Shown: one piece after another, positions 58,115-64,000 of the stretch | How positions within the stretch are numbered: the stretch's first letter is position 1 | Layout of the letters: every line of letters starts with the position of its first letter | Assembly: GCA_003263775.1 (NCBI GenBank) | Contig: JYJJ01000079.1 | Location: forward strand, 372,001 to 436,000 | Reading direction: 5' to 3' | DNA length: 64,000 bases | Source: Vibrio maritimus | GTDB lineage: Bacteria; Pseudomonadota; Gammaproteobacteria; Enterobacterales; Vibrionaceae | Notes under the pieces: generated by a model | What the model was told of the DNA's origin: nothing | The model's database searches: none | Seen by the model: the letters and a program-made list of their open reading frames with translations, nothing else | Position numbers and translations under genes: made by a program

Positions 58115-59001
58115 TTATTCCGCACTTTCACCTGCCTGCTGTACGACGAATGAGGTGGCTGGCTTAACGGTATTGATGAGTGATTCGACTTGTAATATCG
58201 CCTCTAGTGAGGTGCTGTTTTTACGATAGCTTATGTACAAAGGTCGTGCCCATTCATCCGCTCCCTCGACTCTAAATAGCTGCTCAGACTCAATGAAAGG
58301 CTCAACAAGCGATGCTGGAAGGTATGCACAGCCTCCCTTTTCCAAAACAAAATCTAACGCAATACGACCCGTTGAGGTACGCAGATAAGGCGCTGGAATA
58401 TTAGGGTGTCGATCGGCATGTTCAAACGCAAACTGCGTACCCCAATCTACGTAGACATATTTGCTGTTGAACGCAGATTCAATATTACTTGGCTCTGTTG
58501 ATACAAGCACCAAAGGCAGTTCGGCAATCTGGTGACTCTTGAATTCTTCAACTTTAAATGGATCAAAAGAAAACGCCACATCTAAAGTGCGCTCAAGCAA
58601 CTTGCGGTTTAATTGCTCGCGACCTAATGATTCAGCAACAAAGCCATAGCCAGTCAAAGAGTCCGTCACTACACTCAAAGCATTTTGCAAATAGCATCCC
58701 AAATATTTGGTGTGCCGCCTAATGTGAGTTGCAGCGCTTTATTGCTCTCTAGTGATAAGTCAAAGGTTGCTTGCTTAAGCGTAGAAACCATCACCTCTGC
58801 ATAACCCACCAGCCTTTGGCCAGCCGAGGTCAATTGAATATTGTTGCGATGTCGGGTAAACAACCGCGTATCAAAGTATTCTTCAAGCTGCTTGATACGT
58901 GCACTTACCGCCGCCTGCGTGATGTAGAGGTTTTCGGATGCGCGACCAAAGTGTTTCTCCTTAGCGACTTCAAGGAAGGTTTGGAATACTTTTACGTCCA
59001 T
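58115..59001 (-). CDS. hdfR: LysR-type regulator HdfR-like (frame broken)
   Basis: 295 residues after restoring one T near 58693. The opening FLEVAKEKHFGRASENLYITQAAVSARIKQLEEYFDTRLFTRHRNN matches HdfR closely. Its neighbour on the other strand is maoP, the same divergent pair as in E. coli, which supports the name. In E. coli HdfR represses flhDC and activates other genes. Vibrios lack flhDC in that form, so the target here is open. The central break lies just after the helix-turn-helix. Confidence 0.85.
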
Positions 59002-59252
59002 AGTGTGACTCTTAAGATATTTCTAATAGATTGAGCTAACGTTCTGGTTAGCCACGTATTCTTACACAATTAAGCTTAGTTAAGCATAAAGAAAATTTGT
59101 GCATTCGACAAAAACAATTCGTTTTCTTTATTGTTCATTTCCAACTATTTTCAGCATCGAACCAACACGGGATTCTAAGGCTTCTCGCGTCTTTGTATGG
59201 CAAAAAGCCCCTGAATTACCTTGCTTTACTACCTATTTGCTTTGAGGTCTCT

Positions 59253-59621
59253 ATGACTGAAACTCAATTTCGCCACGGCAAGAAACGTTTTTATGATGCA
59301 GTAAAGTTCCCACGCGGATTCGCGAAATCGGGTGACTTTACACTGATTGAAGAAGACATCTTGGTGACTTACGGAGAAACCATGTTAGCGCTTGAACGCG
59401 GTGACATTACTCCGGAAAACGCCGAAGAAAAACACTTCACAAAAGTGATCGTTAACCCTAGCAAAGCGAAATCCAAACTGGAACACACCTGGCTTAAATA
59501 CGTACGCTTGGCGCGCGGAAGACGAGCTTTCCATACGTTGAACAGTAAATCTAAGTTTACCGAAACTTCGAAAGACTACGATTACGATATGGAAAACGAC
59601 GACGTTTTAGAGCCGGCATAA
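59253..59621 (+). CDS. maoP: MaoP/YifE-family macrodomain Ori protein (DUF413)
   Basis: 122 residues from ATG 59253 with GAGG ahead; the longer frame from 59097 lacks a good start signal. The conserved middle (KKRFYDAVKFPRGFAKSGDFT, LARGRRAFHTLNSKSKFTE) matches YifE/MaoP. In E. coli MaoP organises the Ori macrodomain with the maoS site. Its copy on what looks like chromosome 2 of a Vibrio is worth noting. Divergent from hdfR. Confidence 0.88.
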   Translation: MTETQFRHGKKRFYDAVKFPRGFAKSGDFTLIEEDILVTYGETMLALERGDITPENAEEKHFTKVIVNPSKAKSKLEHTWLKYVRLARGRRAFHTLNSKSKFTETSKDYDYDMENDDVLEPA

Positions 59622-59651
59622 GTGTTGTGATCTTTCCTCCTAAACGCAAAA

Positions 59652-59678
59652 GTAGAGCCTAGCGCTCTGCTTTTTTTT
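59652..59678 (+). terminator. Terminator of maoP
   Basis: GTAGAGC/GCTCTGC stem (one G-T pair), loop CTAGC, eight T. Confidence 0.88.
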
Positions 59679-59785
59679 GTCTCCACAATCGATCCCCTCT
59701 TTTGCCTCTTTTACCCCATTTCTCCATACTACATATCAAAGACAGAAACTGTCAGTCACTCACACCAAAGCCCAAACAAAAACAA

Positions 59786-59803
59786 AGCCGCCCAAAGGCG
59801 GCT
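59786..59803 (-). terminator. Terminator of the rimK operon
   Basis: AGCCGCC/GGCGGCT stem with a four-base loop; on the minus strand it is followed by T-rich sequence. Confidence 0.8.
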
Positions 59804-59827
59804 AGTAAAGCTGTCTTGTCTGATTGA

Positions 59828-60265
59828 TTAGTCAATCAGAAACGCTCGGCTTGGGTCAACGTATACTTTGTCTATCATAGCTTCACGCCCCAACAGCATC
59901 ATATAAGACATGTCTTGGCGATTACTTAGCGTGATCTCAATTGGCCACTCTCTGTCACCAAGTCTGAACAAGGTTTGGATAACGCAGCGCTGCTCTGAGT
60001 CACCGTTAGATGATTTGATACGTCTAGAGTCGTAAATTAACGATTCACAGTGTACGATTTCATCCAAGTGGTAGATATCTGGATGCAAGTCATATTGGAC
60101 GTATAGACGACCGTCTCGTTTCACACGCTGTAAGTTGTCAACGTGAAGCGAAGAGGTTTTTGCACCCGTATCAATGCGTACTTCTAAATCAAAAATACCC
60201 AACTCAGGAAGGCTACAAACTTCCAAGTTGCCAATGATCATTCTGTCGTTATATGTGTTTGGCAT
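59828..60265 (-). CDS. RimB-type retropepsin-like protease
   Basis: 145 residues. The DTGA motif (VRIDTGAKTSSLH near 28) and the family end (LLGREAM near 127) identify the PF05618 family. In Pseudomonas RimB removes glutamate residues added by RimK. Here the order rimK, M14 deacylase, this gene in one operon fits that job. A lipoprotein paralog with the same motif lies at 16673-17356. Start ATG 60265 is four bases after the deacylase stop. Confidence 0.85.
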   Translation of the reverse strand: MPNTYNDRMIIGNLEVCSLPELGIFDLEVRIDTGAKTSSLHVDNLQRVKRDGRLYVQYDLHPDIYHLDEIVHCESLIYDSRRIKSSNGDSEQRCVIQTLFRLGDREWPIEITLSNRQDMSYMMLLGREAMIDKVYVDPSRAFLID

Positions 60266-60269
60266 AGTG

Positions 60270-61289
60270 TTACATGCTCGGTTCTACTGGAACAATCGAC
60301 TCTTGCATGATTTCGATATGTTCAAATACCTCTTCTGCGTTATCTCCAAAATACGCAATGTGATACATAGCTTCCCCTTCTTGAACGAGAGGAATGTTTT
60401 GTTTGCCGATAATGATACCGGTGCGATTAGACGTAACCTGACCGATGTTGTTACCTAGCGGGCCATTAATGTCGGCTAGGATCTCTCCTTTCTCGACCAT
60501 TGAGCCTAACTGAACGTATTCTTTAACGAATCCACTCGCGTCAGCGCGAGTCCAGTCACTGCGGTTGGCAATAAATGGTTCTGTTTTTGACTTAGAGACA
60601 CGTTTGCGAATCATACCGAGTGCTTTCAATACCCGCAGAACGCCTTTAACGCCGGTCTGGATTGATAGCTCGTCAAATCGTAGTGCTTCTCCTGCCTCAA
60701 ACAGAAGTACACGCGCACCATTGTTAACAGCCGCTTCACGTAAAGAGCCATCTCGAATGTTCGCATTAAGCAACACTGGCACTGCAAACGCCTCTGCGAG
60801 ACGTTTTTGTTTCTTCATCTTCCAAGTTTGCTCGAATTTGAGGCAAGTTAGAACGATGGATAGCGCCGGTATGCAGGTCGATACCATAGTCACAATGAGA
60901 AACAATACTCTCTAGAAAAGTATGCGCTAGACGTCCTGCAAGCGATCCTTTCTTTGAGCCAGGAAAACAACGGTTTAGATCTCGACGGTCCGGCATATAG
61001 CGACTCTGGTTTAATACGCCGTACACGTTGACCATAGGCACGTAAATCAAAGTACCGCACTGCAGTTTTAAGTTTTCCGCAATTAGGCGACTAATAATCT
61101 CTATGCCATTTAACTCATCCCCGTGGACAGCGGCGCTCACAAACACCACTGGTCCTTCTTTCTTTGCTCGTATGACTTGGACTGGGATACTTACTTCCGC
61201 GTCCGTGTATAATTTCGCAACAGGGATATCGATTTCTTTACGCTCACCAGGCGTATTTCTACGCCCGCTATGACAAGCTCTTTAGCCAT
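60270..61289 (-). CDS. AstE/aspartoacylase-type M14 deacylase (frame broken twice)
   Basis: 339 residues after removing one extra A near 60818 and restoring one C near 61247. The zinc ligands of the M14 fold are visible: AAVHGDELNG (His and Glu), and the later DLHTGAIHRSNLPQIR; a further Glu lies in EAGEAL. Such enzymes hydrolyse N-succinyl or N-acetyl amino acids. Placed between rimK and rimB it could act on glutamate chains rather than on arginine catabolism. Starts three bases after rimK. Confidence 0.87.
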
Positions 61290-61291
61290 TT

Positions 61292-62196
61292 TTAACCACG
61301 TCCTTTCGTTTTATTGTTGTTTGGCTTGGCATTTTTCTCGATAAATTCGTAAATAAGGCCCGCCACATCTTTACTTGTCGCGTTCTCAATTCCCTCTAGC
61401 CTGGTGATGAGTTTACTTCCATAACCACTGGACCATTTTTCGACTGAAGGATATCCACCCCGCACAAGTTCAACCCCATCGCCTTGGCCGCCGCTACCGC
61501 TGTCGCGCGCTCTTCTTTAGAGAGCTTAACTAGCTGTGCAGTACCACCACGATGCAGATTTGAACGGAATTCACCTTCGGCAGCTTGTCGTTTCATTGCT
61601 GCAATCACTTTTCCACCGACAACAAAACAACGAATATCAGCGCCGTTAGCTTCTTCGATAAACTCTTGAACCAAAATGTTGGCTTTTAGACCCATGAAAG
61701 CTTCGATAACACTTTCTGCTGCTTTTTGTGTCTCTGCGAGTACCACACCAATGCCCTGAGTACCCTCAAGTAGCTTGATAACAAGTGGCGCGCCGCCAAC
61801 GTTTTTAATCAAATCTGGAATGTCGTCTGGTTTGCTTGCAAAACCAGTGCGAGGTAGACCGATGCCTTTGCGTGAAAGCAACTGTAATGAACGCAGCTTG
61901 TCACGTGAACGGCTAATCGCTACTGACTCGTTAACACAGAAAGTGCCCATCATTTCAAACTGACGAACCACAGCGGTTCCGTAGAAAGTAATAGATGAAC
62001 CAATTCGTGGAATCACCGCATCGTATTGAGGCAACTCCTCACCCATATAACGGACTTTAGAGTTACTACTTGTAATATCCATATAGCAATGCAGGGTATC
62101 AATGATATCCACTTGATGTCCCCTCGCTTCCCCTGCTTCTTTTAGGCGACGAGTTGAGTACAAGTTTTCGTTGCGAGATAGAATCGCAATGCGCAT
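61292..62196 (-). CDS. rimK: RimK-family alpha-L-glutamate ligase (frame broken near the end)
   Basis: 301 residues after restoring one C near 61408. ATP-grasp fold with PLVIKLLEGTQGIGVVL (nucleotide loop), DIRCFVVGGKVIAAMKR and the metal site in VVMEVNSSPGLEGIE. RimK adds glutamate residues to the C-terminus of ribosomal protein S6 and can make poly-glutamate. First gene of a three-gene operon with an M14 deacylase and RimB-type protease. Confidence 0.93.
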
Positions 62197-62360
62197 GGCA
62201 GTATCCTCTTTTAGGTATATTGTTTTATGAGTGTGAAACGCCGGTTACGAACGACCGGAAAGAGCGTGCACCTTAAGAGTTTAGCAGCGAAAAATACAAC
62301 GATAGTTTTTAGTCGTGACGATAAGGAAAGTTTATTGTTGAATACGCAAATTTCACGCAT

Positions 62361-62387
62361 AAAAAAACCGACTATCGTCGGTTTTTG
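62361..62387 (+). terminator. Stem-loop with T run upstream of rimK
   Basis: AAAACCGAC/GTCGGTTTT stem with loop TATC, A7 on the left and T5 on the right. On the minus strand it ends the transcript of the 24-residue gene to the right. Confidence 0.85.
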
Positions 62388-62439
62388 TTAATACTTTCAT
62401 TCAGTTAAAGGATTTGTAAATAAAATGTATGAATGAAGA

Positions 62440-62514
62440 TTATTTTGCAGCCATTTCTTTTTTAACCATTACAACCGCAGCTACAACGAAAGTAATGATG
62501 AGTGCTAACTCCAT
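62440..62514 (-). CDS. 24-residue single-span membrane microprotein
   Basis: A 24-residue frame (ATG 62514 to TAA 62440), opening MELALIITFVVAAVVMVKK: one membrane helix, a Lys pair, then MAAK. AAGGGGA lies six bases before the start, and a strong hairpin follows the stop, so the short frame has both signals expected of a real gene. It is shorter than known families such as AcrZ or CydX and I cannot assign it. Confidence 0.55.
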   Translation of the reverse strand: MELALIITFVVAAVVMVKKEMAAK

Positions 62515-62632
62515 GGAGTCCCCTTGTGGTCAAAGACTAATTTTATTGGTTAAATTAAGTACTGGAACCATTTTAGCAAATATTCAACAATATGATATTT
62601 TTTATTCAATAAATAAGGCGACTTGGATCAAA

Positions 62633-62655
62633 AAAAGGCGCTTTTAGCGCCTTTT
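62633..62655 (-). terminator. Terminator of galE
   Basis: AAAAGGCGC/GCGCCTTTT stem with loop TTTTA, 28 bases after the galE stop on the minus strand, flanked by A-rich sequence that reads as T after the stem. Confidence 0.85.
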
Positions 62656-62682
62656 GTTAAGTTTATGCGACAAACCACTAAA

Positions 62683-63695
62683 TTACTCTGGATAACCAGT
62701 CGGATTCTGCGACTGCCAACGCCATCCGTCTGCTGTCATGTCTGATAACGTTCGTATCGCCTTCCAGCCAAGCTCTTTGTTCGCTTTGCTAGGATCGGCC
62801 CAACATTCAGCGATATCACCAGGACGACGTTCAACCACTTTGTAAGGAACTGGTTTGCCTGAAGCTTCTTCAAAAGCTTTAACCATTTGTAGTACGCTGC
62901 TTCCATTACCTGTTCCCAAGTTGTAAATAGATAACGCTTCTTTGCCATTCAACGTCTTCAAAGCGGCGATGTGACCATCAGCCAGATCCATTACGTGAAT
63001 GTAATCGCGAACGCCAGTGCCATCCGGTGTTGGGTAGTCATCACCAAAAACTGATAAACATTCACGTCTGCCCACAGCTACTTGAGAAACAAATGGCATT
63101 AGGTTATTTGGGATCCCTGAGGATCTTCACCCATTTCTCCTGAAGGATGAGAGCCTACCGGGTTAAAGTAACGCAGCAAAGTAATGGTCCAATCTGGGTT
63201 GGCTTTGTGGAAATCCGTCAGACACTCTTCAACCATGAGTTTACTACGGCCATAAGGGTTAGTTGCACTGGTAGGGAATGATTCAGTAATTGGCACTGAT
63301 GCAGGATCGCCGTAAACCGTTGCTGATGAACTGAACACAATATGCTTCACACCCGCCTCACGCATCGCATCTGCTAAAACCAAGGTTCCATTGACATTGT
63401 TATCATAGTATTCAAGTGGCTTTTCAACAGACTCACCTACCGCTTTTAGGCCGGCAAAGTGAATCACTGCATCAATCTTATGATTCTTCATCACGTCGAT
63501 TAAGGCTTGCTTGTCACGCACGTCACCTTTTACAAATACTGGACGATTTTTTGTGATTTTCTCAATACGATCAATCACCGCCGATTTTGCGTTGTAAAGA
63601 TTATCAAAGATAATTGGTGTCATACCCGCTTCAATAAGCTGCACACATGTGTGACTTCCGATGTAGCCTGCGCCACCTGTTACTAGTACGTTCAT
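62683..63695 (-). CDS. galE: UDP-glucose 4-epimerase (frame broken)
   Basis: 337 residues after restoring one G near 63108, from ATG 63695 (AAGGA ahead; ATG 63698 is also possible). NAD-binding GGAGYIGSH at 7-15, the SDR catalytic Ser-Tyr-Lys in SSSATVYG and NPYGRSKLMVEE, and a normal end (WRWQSQNPTGYPE). It interconverts UDP-glucose and UDP-galactose for surface polysaccharides and galactose use. Confidence 0.95.
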
Positions 63696-63797
63696 CATAA
63701 ATTCCTTGTAATTCTCTACAGCGATTATATGCAATCGGAGCAGATTTGCGACCCTTTATTTTGCCTTATCCTTATAAACCAATGAATTAGAATTTGT

Positions 63798-64000
63798 TTA
63801 ATAGGCAACGGCTAATGATTCTGGGTAGCCCCGATCACGTGCAATTTGCTTTGCGGCGGATTCAACATCTGAAGGCTTTAATGCTTTAGTCGTGCTTGCA
63901 CAGAATGTCTGGTTAACAAACCAGACATTCGTTATCTTTTTCGCAGCAAGCAAAGCAGATGACGCTTTAACAATCTCTAAGCGCGCATAACGTTCACCAT
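63798..64000 (-). CDS. Unidentified protein, C-terminal part (open at right edge)
   Basis: The minus-strand frame runs from the window's right edge to the TAA at 63798-63800 and encodes 67 residues (GERYARLEIVKASSALLAAKK through ALKPSDVESAAKQIARDRG, ending SLAVAY). No family is recognised and the start lies outside. It is transcribed toward galE in the same direction. Confidence 0.6.
   Translation of the reverse strand, partial: GERYARLEIVKASSALLAAKKITNVWFVNQTFCASTTKALKPSDVESAAKQIARDRGYPESLAVAY

Noticed and set aside
62429..62647. Plus-strand frame of 72 codons at the microprotein locus
   Set aside because: No ribosome binding site and it runs through a galE terminator; the minus-strand 24-residue frame has better signals.

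Overview
The window looks like a stretch of a Vibrio (Gammaproteobacteria) genome, most likely the second chromosome. The reasons are the pntAB-vxrABC block, a nearby ddl, nrdD-nrdG with NrdR boxes, a HutR-type heme receptor, TorS/TorT, a PF10115 HlyU-family protein and several Vibrio-type families of unknown function (DUF2861, DUF3069, DUF3319, solitary autotransporter barrel). From memory, nrdDG, pntAB, vxrABC and ddl also lie on chromosome 2 in V. cholerae; this was not checked here. No rRNA, tRNA, CRISPR array or complete insertion sequence was recognised.

Layout. 1-3.5 kb: end of a LruC-domain protein with a partner lipoprotein, an S4 RNA-binding protein, a PHP phosphatase (YcdX) and cytochrome b562. 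3.5-11.4 kb: a reactive-sulfur cluster made of a CoA-disulfide reductase/rhodanese fusion, a BigR/HlyU-like ArsR sensor with two cysteines, a split YeeE pair, an RND efflux pair and a small DUF2892 protein. Copies of an ATTAG-N6-CTAAT palindrome sit in its promoter regions. 11.4-22.8 kb: an EEP-family protein, nrdDG, an aromatic aminotransferase, a retropepsin-like lipoprotein, YfaZ, cobQ-modABC and a DUF3069 protein. 22.9-27 kb: two diguanylate cyclases, a solitary beta-barrel and a HlyU-family protein. 27.3-34.9 kb: pntAB, vxrABC, a TraF-like protein and yoaH. 34.9-36.8 kb: a gene-poor, AT-rich segment holding one CatB/Vat-type acetyltransferase. 36.8-40.3 kb: yciH, DUF3319, an unusual tyrosine recombinase, ddl and a SPOR lipoprotein. 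40.5-51.6 kb: the Pat-type acetyltransferase, a LysR regulator, a Fur-boxed heme receptor, an OFA-type MFS transporter and a fatty acid cis/trans isomerase. 51.7-59.7 kb: torS/torT, mgsA, a truncated DUF3088 gene, an accessory AAA ATPase behind a large palindrome, and the divergent hdfR-maoP pair. 59.8-64 kb: a rimK/M14 deacylase/rimB operon, a 24-residue membrane microprotein, galE and the end of an unidentified gene.

About 27 single-base frame breaks interrupt otherwise well-conserved genes, roughly one every 2.4 kb. Nearly all are explained by one base lost from, or occasionally added to, a short homopolymer. This is best read as uncorrected homopolymer sequencing error, not gene decay. 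Broken genes are listed once over their full extent, with the break position given.

The most interesting local biology is the predicted sulfur-responsive regulon that brings an RND pump under a persulfide-sensing repressor. After it come the rimK operon, a terminator-like hairpin touching the start codon of the TraF-like gene, the palindrome-controlled ATPase, and several small or degenerate genes.
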